From contig NC_053408.1 in assembly GCF_016859285.1 (NCBI RefSeq), positions 12,967,213 through 13,031,212 on the forward strand: DNA of 64,000 nt. Reading direction: 5' to 3'. The position numbers were made by a program, and so were the translations under genes. Of the stretch, positions 24,536 through 37,200 are shown piece by piece. Each line of letters starts with the position of its first letter. Position 1 is the first letter of the stretch. This DNA comes from Xiphias gladius (Eukaryota; Chordata; Actinopteri; Istiophoriformes; Xiphiidae). The notes beneath the pieces were generated by a model. It worked only from the letters and a program-made list of their open reading frames with translations. It was not told the DNA's origin and ran no database searches.

Positions 24536-27500
24536 GTATGCTAACATGGCTCTGAAAATTTTGCACTGCGTTGCAGTGAAGATACAAACAGTCGCATCTT
24601 TCCATGGACGCTAAGAAGCCATATCAGCAGCCGTTAGTGTGGGGCTCGGCTAGCGGCAATAGCAGCAGCTAGCGTTAATTTTCCAAACCTAGTGCAGTTA
24701 AAACGTCAGCTAGCGTTAATGTCCATCAACTGGCTTTCCGTAATTGTAGCATTAAAGCTAACATTAGAGTGAGGGTAACAGATATAGTAATGAATATACG
24801 AGGTTGATAAATAAATACGTAAAGCTAATATTACTGTTACTACAGCTGAATAAAATTTTTGCTTTGCGTTCACGACTGAACAGGACGTGTATCTGTTGTA
24901 GCACTAAGATGTAAATTTTAGTTAAATCAGCTAAGTTATAATAACCCTTTTTCTCAAATTTGGGCTGATTTTGCTGAAAGGGCTGGCGTGTCATTTTAAC
25001 TGTTACTTGTTTTGTTTGCTGACTTATTTTGGGAAATTGTCCCATATGTCTTATATAGTCAATGGTGCAGTGTGTGGCTTTACTAGTGTTTCTCTATAGA
25101 GTTTACATGTGATCTCCTTCCAGCCAGAAGTTTTCTGCTTGTTAAAGGCTGAGCATGCACAGCGCTGCCCTTCCTTGCCTCTTAAAACATCAACAGTAAA
25201 TAAGATACGGGCTTACAGTAGCACAGAGGAAACTTTGACTTCTGTTTAGTTAAAATGTTTGGTACATGTGTTAATGACTTAACAGTGTACAACCCTGAAT
25301 GCCGCCACTGAAGGACAACAACTTATATATATATATATAGAGAGAGAGAGAGTGGGTTTTTTTTTTTTTTGGTGTGTGTGGGTGGGGGGTCGGGGGGTAA
25401 TAAATATTTCCAAAACAAAATTACAAAGTTTTTCAAAACACCCAATAATAACCCAGCATATCTTAAAGTGTCATAAAGTTTGATTTTAAAAATGATAGTA
25501 ATCTCGGTACAGCTTTATAGTTAGGGACCTCCACAGTGAAAGACTGAACAGTGTAGGCCAAGTCACCTTTAGTAATGACACGTGCCATATGAGTAACAAA
25601 GAGTTCCCTGCCTGGGGATGTCAGGCTGATAAGAGACTACCATTTACCGTAATAAGGAGCCCTTAATGTTGTGAGTAAAATTTTGAAATTTACTTTAAAG
25701 CTACAGTGTGTGTGACCAGTGAAGACATTCTAGGTTAGTACAATGATCACTTGTTTTAGAATTGGTTAAAAGTAGCATCTGGTATGAGCTGGAGACGTTC
25801 TCTGACTGAGCCCTGAGCATAGGGATTTAAAGTACTGACAAGATTAAACCTAGTCTTTTCCATTGAAGGAGAGGTCAGAATCAAAAATTATGTCCAAATA
25901 ATGGCCAGTTTACCTAATATCAGACGATAAGTTAACACGATTCCAACCATGAATTACTTAATTGACGTAAACAATATCTGATTTTACATTCAAATCTGTT
26001 ATATTTTATCGTGATATCATTTTCTAATCTGTGTGTCTGAAATTATGTGAATGCTTCTGCCATGTGAGTATAATAACAATAACCTCAGGATATTACATTT
26101 TTACTTGATCTTCTACTAATTTCTTGTCGGGCAGACTGGCAGGAAACGGTTAGTAAAGATAAGTTATGATAAGGGAAAGCTTGATAAAACACTGAGAACA
26201 AAACTGTTCTCACTGCTGTGGGTTTGTGAAGTTCCAGTAACTCTTACTTGGAACTGTTTGTTCTTGGATGGCAAAAGGCCATAAAACAAACGGTAACTTT
26301 TGAGTAGTCCAGGCAATATTTTTTTCTCAACTTACTCAACATATGTTTCACATAAAACTGAAATCACTTGCATATCACGAAAAGACTAGATGCAATATTT
26401 TTTGTTTGGTTGAGGACTGGATCTCCCTTGAACAAAACAACAATTTGCAGAACTCTTAGTTAATAGTTTTAGAAGTTTCCTTCTATGCACTAGAACTAAA
26501 ATCTTTTATCATAGGTTAGTGAGCAGTGGCAGTAACCATGTCTCTGTTTTGTTAGGTATCAGACCTGAAATATGTGTCTCAGGTCTGGTGCATTGGGTAT
26601 TCCTATGGTCTTCCATGCTCCATGTATTTTGCTTATACTTTGTAGTGATTTAAATGCCTCAGGGGTGTTTACCTTTTATCTAGTTTACACAAACTGGCCT
26701 GTCTTCCTTTGTCCACACTTCCGGCTTTGAACTCACTGTCTATTGCTGATCCGAAGATCAAAATGCAAAGGTAGGAGCAAGTAAAAAAAATACATGCTTG
26801 TGTCAGTTCCTCAGACAAACCATTTGTTTTCTTTAAACTATAACATCCTAAAACAGACTTTACTATTTATAGCCTACTCCCCTTATTAATTACTCTATTA
26901 CTATACCTGTAGCCTAATAAAAATATCATTGTTAAGCTGTATCATTGTCTGGCAGTCTTTTTTTTTTCCTGTAAAAATATAAGCTCTAAAATTGGGAATC
27001 AAAGTTGCAGAGATGCAGAGGATTACTGTCAGTGTAGATTAAGCATTTCCAGCATTTAAAGCTGCTCCTTCAAACTGAGCATTTGTGTTGTCTGTTCTGG
27101 CACTGAAAGAAAGACGCTGATATTTACTGCTGTTAGTTCTTGGCACAGGCACGACTGTATCTGCCAAATCTGACCTAAAGAGCAGAACCTCAATGGGACC
27201 TGGGGATGATGAGGGAATGTGGGTTTGTGTGTGTGTTTGCCATATTTAGACACACACAATAAGAGCAGATGTAGCCTCCACATGGATGCAGTCCAGTGTC
27301 AGAGTGACTAAACCTCAGGGCATTATCAATAACCTATTTTTGGAGGAAAATCAATTCTCTTTGTGAAGAGAAGCAGTAATTGCGTTAAAAACAAAACAAA
27401 ACAAAAAAACCCTAATCAGATCAGCAGATAGTCAGCGCTTTCCCATTAAACTCTATCAATTTCAAGCTGACTTTGCATTTGAAAGGGGTCATAAATAATG

Positions 27501-28280
27501 TTTGCTTCTCTTAAAAATGGTCATGCATAAGATGGGTGTGTTTTGCCTGGCATACATGGAACAAACTTTGCAATACATCATCAGTTTGAGGAATCATCTG
27601 TAAGTGACCTCACAGCACTTGCTACCACCTTCAGGGCTCAGTTTCCCATCAGCTGCTGCAGTTTGGGTACATGTATGTATTGTGATCACAATTAAAAAAG
27701 CGTAAGGAATGTTGCTTTTGGCCATTCTTTATTTTTCTTGTTGATAGGTTGCATGCAGCTCTCAGTGTCCTGTTATTAAGTGGGTCATTTCATTGTATAA
27801 AAGGCAGCTGGTGAGATTTTGTTACCCACATGCCCCTCACTGTAATCTGCCTTAATGTCACAGGCAAGGTCTCGTCAGAGGTATTATGTATTGTTTTAAC
27901 CACAAACTCCCAAGAGCAGGCAAGACTTCCTCTACTGAACAGCAGTGAGAGAGTGCTCTTGGTGTCAAAGTAATACCCTTACTAGAGCAATCAAGCTAAG
28001 AATTTTCTTTCTTGTCTGACAGAAGAATTCATTCATTTTTGTTACAGAAATTGATGCTGTTCATTATTTCTGAATTTAAGGACTACTTTGAGATGTATAT
28101 TAGGTCTTTTACAATCATGTTAAACCGCAAATATTTACAAATCCTGCAAGTTTATATTGCCAATAACAACTTAAGAATGTTTAATATATGTGAATGATTT
28201 CCATTTTGGAGGTGAATAGTTCATTAATATTGTTATGTCTAAGGTGTTTGAGGTTTTTCACTTCGTGTTTCTGTGCACAG
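24536..28280 (+). other. large first intron of the cpt1 gene
   Basis: It contains a TA/GA compound microsatellite (25325-25352), poly-T and G-rich runs (25360-25398) and AT-rich sequence. The part from about 25.45 to 26.3 kb may be an old interspersed repeat, but I could not assign a family. No coding exon was seen. Confidence 0.45.
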
Positions 28281-28285
28281 TAATC

Positions 28286-31200
28286 ATGGCAGAAGCCCAC
28301 CAGGCGGTGGCCTTCCAGTTTACAGTCACCCCAGAGGGCATTGATCTGCAGCTGTCCCACCAGGCCCTCACTGAGATCTACCTCTCTGGTGTGCGCTCCT
28401 GGAAGAAGCGTATCATCAGACTCAAGGTATCTCCCCTCTTGTCACACCTGTTGTCTGTTTTGTTTGTTCATGCATACATGTGTTCATGTCTGCATCCCAA
28501 AACTTTCTGTAATAATCACAGCCATGTTTACATTGTACCTCTTCATTCTAGTTATTACTGCTTTTCCTCCTCTCAGCACTTAATCTGTGTCAGAGATAAA
28601 TGTTGAGGAATCTTTCACGTACACTGTCCTGTTGGCTTGTCCATATTGTGGTTAATGGTGTTGTTCATTAACTGCTCATTCTACTAATTTTTTTGAGGTT
28701 TTTTGCTTTCCTAGTCTGTAGGCGGTGAGTGCTAAAAACACAAACTTTTATTGGAGGATTCCTTTAAAACTAACCGGGGAAAATCAATTTTTAGTATCTT
28801 TGTACCTTGCAAAGAACATACAAATACAAATGAATCCATACAAATAACCTTAAGAATAAACTTAAACTTGGCAGAGTCATAAGGTTACTTAACCTTGTAC
28901 TTAAGTCAATGAAATATTGACAGGCTGAATGCAAGAGCTTTCATTTTTAGTTCTTGCCTTTAATTGTTGGCTGGACTGCAAGAGCGGGGCCCTGTAAATG
29001 GTAAAGTCTGTGATTGACTGACTGACTGGGTGCGTGATAAAGTTACACCATTGGTCAGCTGAAGGCCATGTGACTAAGTGCTGAAGTTACATCATTGGCA
29101 CTTGCTCTTTCAAAATAAATAGGTGCAAACAATCTCTATTGTGTCATCAGGAAGGTGTTTACTGGCACTGTTGCCATTTTAGCGTCTTTGTCGCTAGATT
29201 TACTGACTTTTCACACCCTTTTAGCGACGTTTGCTCACAAATGTACCTAGCAACAAATCCTGCAACGTTTTGGACAAACCTTAGCTAATTTCCGTAGAAG
29301 AGAGTCGTCAATATTGCCCAGCGAGCGCAAGGTCCGGCTTACCCTCCAGACCACACCTCTCTATGCGTCTCATTCTATATGACCGCACGGCAGCTGACAC
29401 ATGTGAATGAGCTTCTAACTTTCTCTGTGAGTGATAACTTTATAAGTAAATTTAGCCAAAATTAAAGCATTGCCGTTTACTGTAACTAATATGTATGGTG
29501 ATTTTGTCAGACGGCGTCATGGTTATAAAATCAGGATTTTAGCAGTGCAAAGTAGCAGACTGGAAATGGCTTGAAAGTGACTGCTGGTTAACATGTAGTC
29601 TTAATAGGCCGTGTTTCAGTCACTATTTTGTAGTTGTTCCATTGTCTGACAACAGAAACAGAAAAACATGTAAATGAGCACAGCTTTATGGGGAATACAG
29701 CTGTATTAAAATAGTGTATATGTGAGCACAGAGAGTAGGAAAGAAACAAACAGATAAAGGGCGGTCCAGCCACATTCTAGGTTTTGACCAAGTCTTGTTT
29801 TAATTGTAGTCTTTTAACAATGAAAATTAAATTGCTGTCATTTTATATCATATGTAATTATTAATTTGAAATGTTTTGTTTTCAGTTTTTTTGTTTTGTG
29901 TAATCCTGTATACTAGGATGCTCCTAAAAAATAAAAAGACTTGCAGCTTGCTCTGTGAGTTTTTTGTTATCATAATGTGTGGACTTAATATCAATCATTA
30001 ATGAATGTCACATATTATGACACAGTCTTAATATCTTTGTGTGATCTTCGTTGTCGTCAGTCATTCATTTACAGAAGCAGTGTTAATAAGAATTAAAGTA
30101 GTATTGCAAAAGCAACGTTACTGCTGCAAAAGCCTTAAACTAACGGTTAAATTACCAGAAATTTGTTGTGTAGATCAGGTTAATATCTGGACCTGTGCTA
30201 AATTCAGTTAAGACAATCAGAATAACGCATTAACATGTAAGTTATTACCTTAATCTAATCATAACTGAATTATCAGTGTGCATGTCAATGTACTGATTGT
30301 AAACAGGAAGAATGGGATTTAAAGTTAATCTCTCTTCTCTGACATTAACAGAACAGTGTGATAACAGGGGTATATCCTGCCAGCCCTTCCTCCTGGCTTT
30401 TTGTGGTCATAGCAATCCTGGCTACTATGTACACTCGCTCTGACCCCTCCATGGGCCTCATAGCCAAGATACAGGAGCACCTACCTGTCAGGTAACACAT
30501 CTCACGACTCCATGAAGTGGTAACAGTTAATGATAAAACTTATGATTAACCAGACAGCCCTGCAGACGCAAAATGTTCCTTTTCCCTGATTTTTCATTGT
30601 GTCACGGAGAGGACAGTATACAGTATATATAGGACATCTTTAGTGGGGTCTACATAGTCCTCACTCCTTCCCATTCTTCCTTTTTCATAGTCTTCTGTAA
30701 TATCTTTATCTTTGTCTAATTTTTTACAGTATGCTCCCCTTCTTGTTTCTTCCTCTCCCCTGCTGTTATCATATAAACTCGATTATGCATTCACTTTAAA
30801 GTGAAGGGATATTGCCCACAGCACTGATTTGACAAGATTAAAATACGACAAATTCGATTTAGATTTCCTAGCTTGTTATTACCATTGTTAAACAGCTAGC
30901 TCTTGTAATTAATATATTATTAATTAATACTTGTCGTTTCTCTTCCCACCCATCTTTATATTTGGTCTCTTTATGCCTGGTCATCTTCCCTCAATTTCTT
31001 TTTTTTTAATTCTGTCATTTGTTTCACTCACTGTTTTTTGTCTCCCTTTCCCCTTTATCCATCTATCCACCTTCTCCTACCATTCCCAGCCAGTCAATGA
31101 GTACCCAGTGTCAGGCAGTGGTGTCAGCAGTGCTCTTCAGCACCATGCTATGGCTCTTGCTCATCTTCACCATGCGCCTGTGCCTCAAGCAGCTCCTCTC

Positions 31201-34200
31201 CTACCACCGCTGGATGTTCGAGCAACACGGCAAGATGTCCAACACCACCAAAGTCTGGGTGGTCAGTGCTGTTCCACATTTTTTAAATACAACTTTCACT
31301 GTTCCTCAGTTCTGTAATCTTTGGTGTCTCTGAATAGTGACATGTTTATATGCTGTTGTTAAGTTCCAGTTCCAGTTAGCACAGTGTAATGTAATCAGAA
31401 GGCCATCAAATTTGTTTTTTTACTGTCATTTTTTTTTTTTTTTAAGAGTAGCAAAATAGTTTTTATGTCAGCATACTACAAAATGTTCATGTTTTATGTT
31501 CCAAGAAAGCACTGGTTACTTTACTTCTATAGTGAACGTTGTCCTCTTATTCAGAAAATGTTTCCAGTTACATAGTGAAGTGATAAATAGGTAAATAATA
31601 AGATTTTTTTTTTTCGCTGCACAGGGTATTTTTATATCACCTTATTTTTTTGAATAGATTTATTATTATATATGATATTCTGAAAAACTACTTGATGAAA
31701 AAATAAAACATAGATATGTTGTCACTTAAATATTTGAGTGTGTGTATATGCTTGTGTGTTTTTGCTAGGCCTTGGTGCGGATCTTTTCTGGCAGAAAGCC
31801 TCTACTCTACAGCTACCAGGGTTCGTTGCCAAACCTGCCTGTGCCCACCATTAAGGACACAGTCAAGAGGGTGAGACGTCACATGAAGCAGAGGATATGA
31901 CAACACGCTGATTACTGACCATAAAACAGATGGATCAGTTTCTCACATTCATCATTTTCTGCCTCTTTTGGACCAAATATCCTTTGCATTTGTAAATTTA
32001 TGAAACTGTTTTTATCCTGTTTCTAATTTTATTTCTGTAAAATAATGCTTGTTAATTTTCAGTTGAATTGTGGCTTAATTAGCATTTGTCTCTGGTTTAG
32101 TACTTGGAATCCGTGCGTCCCCTGATGGATGATATGCAGTATGAACGTATGACAAAGCTGGCCGCAGAGTTCGAGAGCAGCCTCGGTAACCGCCTGCAGT
32201 GGTACCTCAAACTCAAAGCTCTCTGGGCATCCAACTACGTAAGTGGTTGACCACAATACTCTGGTTAAGTGTGGCTACTTCAAACGTCACTTAAATGTCC
32301 AATTCAAAGCAGTCCAAAGGAAATTTAAAATTCCATTAAAATGCATATCTTTGTGAGGGTCTGTGGTTTTAGTTAATTCATCTTTTCTGCATAAGTAAGG
32401 GGTGTGACTGATAGTTGGCTGCAATATTAGCTTTCTCACTAAGATTTTTTGTGTGCATGTGTTTTAGGTTAGTGACTGGTGGGAGGAATACATCTACCTA
32501 CGGGGACGAAGCCCAATCATGGTCAACAGTAACTACTATGGCATGGTATGAAAACTTCTGTATATATTTCCTCTAAGAATTTTCCTTTCCACATGGTGTG
32601 GTCCTCACTTTGGATTACTTAAGCTGAATATATGATGTTATATGGCCTTTGAGATATTTAAGGATTCATTCTTTGAATCATTTGTGGGCAACTATTTGGC
32701 ATGAGAAGGGAAAAATAATGGATAATGTAATGTAATAATGGATTACTAGGCTAAGACAGGTACTTTTTGCTGCCATCAATTTATGTTCCTTTTCAACAAC
32801 ACTCTAGTTTATATCCACGTTCTGGAGCTACACAGGTGGTAATAATTAATCCCTTGATTTGAACATTGCTTTTACTGTATGTGATTTTTATAACATAACA
32901 TTAGCTTACCCCTCAAGCCTATTACATGTAAAATCGTTCCTGTGTTGACCAGAGCACATTAGCAATTCTATTTCTAATGCAGAACCTCTCCAAGGACTCA
33001 AACGTGATCTTTTAATCCCAGGTGTGCTCATGTGTTATTTTGTTTGGATAATATCGCTCGTTCATCCTCCTCCTGACTTCCTGTATGTGTTCGTTCTCTC
33101 CCCAGGACTTCTTGTACGTGACACCCACGCCCATCCAGGCGGCCAGGGCAGGCAACAGCATTCACGCATTCTTCCTGTACCGTCGCAAACTAAACAAAGA
33201 GGAGATTAAACCTGTGAGTTTAGCAACCAGTCATCCCTAGCTGCACAATATACATAGAGACATTCATTATTCATGTCTCTTTAGCTATGGCAACCGAAGA
33301 CTTGTTAATAAAATGTCTCAAATTTTGAGACATTGGGATATTTTGTTGTGGAAAAACAAAATATTATGTTCATGGGTAATATGAATATTACAGTAGACGT
33401 ATGAGGCCATACGTCTAATATGTGTTTTGATTGTGTTTTGACTATGAGATTAACATCGATCCATCAGTGTTTGTGTGTCTTGACTGTTTACGTTAGATTA
33501 TGTGAAGACATCTCCCTCATGGGCTCATACCATGCTCATTTCTCAATCCTTCCTTTTGTACTCTTTGTACCTCTCCTTCGATCGCTTGATTTCTTTTTAT
33601 TTACCTCCTCATTTTTCCTCTCGCTCTTTTAAAAAAAAAAAAAAAAAATCTCTTTCTTTTTGCTTGACTCTCCTTTTTTCTCCACTGCTCTCCTCTGTTC
33701 TTCTCCCTATGCCTTTGCCTTCATCTTCTCCTCTGTTTCCCAGAGTCGTATACCAGGCACTGTCATTCCTCTGTGTGCAGCTCAGTGTGAGAGGATATTC
33801 AACACCACACGCACTCCTGGAGAGGAGACCGGTAAAGAGACTGACATGTACACACACATAGACACACACTGTGGCAACGTGGTGTTTCTCACAGTGCTGA
33901 TATATGATACATAATATTGCCTGAACATGAGCAGTTAACGTCCAAAGGGAAGTGATGCTAACACACCACTGCTGCAGAAATGATGAGCGATACTGAAGGT
34001 GTCTGAACCCTCTGGAGTTTAAGCGTGGGATAGAAAATTGTGTGAAAGATAGTGTAAGTGTGTGTGTGCTCATCAGTGTGTATGGTCCCCTGAAGCAAGG
34101 CATCTGTGATTCACTGAGTCAGAATATGTCTGCTGTACAGCCCATCCTGTCATCTTCCATTTGTCTCATCTTACCTTCTGGTGTCATCTCAGGTCTGTCT

Positions 34201-37200
34201 GGGTTTCTGGGAAGGTTCTGTTGTAACTAATGTCTATTTTCTTCTGTCCACACATTTTTGTTTTCTTGTTTCTTTTCTCCCTGGTTTCTTTTCTATTTCA
34301 TCCCAAAACTCCTTTTTTTTTTTTTTTCTTTGATCCCTTTTGTTTCCTCTCTTTCTCGCCCATACTTTGTTTTTGTACTGGCCCATCCTTCTTTATCCTA
34401 CTCAGTGGTTGTTGAGGTCTGCAGTTCCTTGCTGTTCCTATCAGTTTGAGCGGATGTTTGACACTTGTCGAATCCCTGGAACTCTAACAGGTAGTATTTA
34501 TATTTTTACACAACTGGGCTAATCTAAGTTGTAGATGTCTAAATGTTAAAACCAGTTTGATGACAATACAAATGTGCTTAACATTGTTACAGTGTATAAT
34601 TAATAATTTAGGATAAGATACATCCCTGTCTCATACACAGTAAATGTTCATTGTCCATCATGTTAATGAGCCAACATCTTGATGGTCACCCTGTCAGTCA
34701 TTTCAAATCAGAAACCGCAAAGGAGAGAAACACAAATTGCATCCCTGCTCTCAGTATACAACACTGATCTTTACTCATGCAGGCCTCCTACAGTATGTTT
34801 TCATTCCTCCATTTGCTAAATAGGCCTTAAGCTATCCGTTTAGAGTCATCTCAGTCTTCCTTGTTGCACAAGGTAGGCTAGATTAATAACTGCTGGAGTT
34901 ATATTGTGAAGTTGAAGATGTTTCAATGTTCATCTGAATTCAGTGCAGTCAAGTGTGCGCCAGTGTGTCAAGTTTGTGCATATGGTTTGGGCCTTAATCG
35001 CTCAGGTTTGTTGTCTTTTTGGTAGAGTGGAGTCAGATCACACAACCAACATCCTTCCCATGTCACTCCACAAAACATTTGTCCACTTCTTTCTGGCAAA
35101 TGATGCTGAATATTTTAACAGGGTGGGTCAGGGATGTTGTGAAAATATCTCAGGTGTCTACCTGTGTGGTTGAAATTGTTGTTTGTCTACCTTTACCTAG
35201 TGGAAAGTGGTAAAGAAGTGTTCCTGTTTTCCAAAAATGTTTATATTCAAACGTATTTTATTTGGAGCTGCCCAGAGCAATACATTTTTCTGTATGAGGC
35301 CAGTAAGTAACTACACCAGAGCAAGAGGAGGGTTAAGTACCTCACTCAAGGGGACTGCAACTGTAGTCAGTAAGCGAAGTTAAACTGTTGCTGGTTCCCT
35401 GATTCTGACGGTTAAGCGGACAGCCTTGTGGTCGCATAATATTACAGGCAAAAGTATAGACTTGTTGTCAAAGTACTTAGATTTTAGTTTAAAAATATAT
35501 TTAGAATATTTTTTTGCTATATAATTTTATCCAATTAATGTCACAAGGGCATGTTGCAGAGTCAGTTGCTGTGTGCATCCCAACTAAAACTAAATTAAGG
35601 GTAAAATTTTTGAAAATGAATGCAGTCCTATAGGTAAATGACATGAATGTGAGAAAAATCCATGGCAGTAGGGTAGACAAAATGATGAGGTTCTGAATAA
35701 ATCTCAGCTAGAGGCACATCTAAATCCCTAAATTAAGTGCATCATCTATGATGTATTTTTGTTTCCATGACATGGTCTTGTTTTGAACTTCACCACCATC
35801 TACTCTAAATTGCAGAAATTCACACCAAATTTGGGCTTTTGACTCAATAACAAAATATTTACTTTGCTCTCAGCTTTTTTCCTACTTTCTTTTATATATC
35901 CGAAGATACTGTACAACATTGGCAGGACAGTGACTACATAGTGGTATACCACAGGGGTCGCTACTTTCGTCTGAGGGTGTACCAGGCAGGCAGACTCCTT
36001 TCCCCTAGGGAGATTGAATTCCAGATTCAGAGGATTCTTGACGACCCTTCACCTCCATCCAAAGGAGAGGCCAAACTCGGTGCCCTGACTGCTGGAGACA
36101 GGTCAGCTTGACAAGCCTCCAGTGTCTAAATCACATGGACCATACAGCACACTACATCCTTAATATAATCTCACCAATTTCCTCTGAAATGTTTCCCAGA
36201 ATTCCTTGGGCAAAAGCCAGGATGAAGTATTTCAGCAGTGGGGTCAATAAACGCTCTCTGGACTGCATTGAGAGAGCTGCCTTCTTTGTGACCCTGGATG
36301 ATGATGAACAGGGCATGTTGGGAGATGACCCTGTGGCCAGTTTAGATTGCTATGCCAAGTCCTTGTTGCATGGGAAATGTTATGACAGGTAATTTTTCAC
36401 TAAACTGATTACTGCCTTGTGAACTAATACGCTAACTCGTTTTTCCTGCTATGTTGTTGAATTGCTGGAATTTTCCATATAGCATTCAGACATTATCTTG
36501 GGTCGTCATGCAGGTGGTTTGACAAGTCCTTCTCAGTTGTTTACTACAAGAATGGAAAGAATGGCATAAATGGAGAGCACTCGTGGGCTGACGCACCAGT
36601 GTTAGCACACTTATGGGAGGTAAAGAGAATGAAAGAAAAGTATGTTGCACACTGTTGTCATCTGGCCCTGAGAAGAGGCTGTCACTTTTAATTGTTTTTT
36701 TAATTGTCTTTTCAGTACACCCTGGCCATCGACAGTTTCCAGCTGGGTTACAATACAGAGGGTCACTGCAAAGGAGACGTGGATTCATCACTACCACAAC
36801 CACAGAAGCTGAACTGGGAAATCCCTCCAGAAGTTAGTCATCTGTTCACACAGTATCCTTAAATCCTTTTCTTCTTTAGCTAAAGAACACAGGTTCTTGC
36901 TCCCCTGTCAACAACAATGCAAATTGACCTTTAATACATGCATCAAGAAGTCTGTTTTGAAATAATGCATGTACTGTAAACATCATAATTTATATTATGC
37001 TTATAGTGAACCTATAAGATCACAATTACTCCAAATTAAATTATTCCAATTTTAAGTAGGCACTGTAGCATGCAGACATTTTATTTTAATTTTGTCTTTC
37101 AAAGCATCACCAGATGATGCTGATATCACCAAAAATATAGCAGCAAGCAACATGTATCATTAGAATGGATGGTTTAGCAGATTTATTTGCATAATGACAA

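Noticed and set aside
28960-29120. Short near-repeat of AAGTTACACCATTGG / AAGTTACATCATTGG
   Set aside because: A small imperfect direct repeat in an intron with no other element features.
33609-34103. 164-codon minus-strand frame opposite cpt1 exon 9a
   Set aside because: Antisense shadow over poly-A/T and pyrimidine tracts around the real exon.
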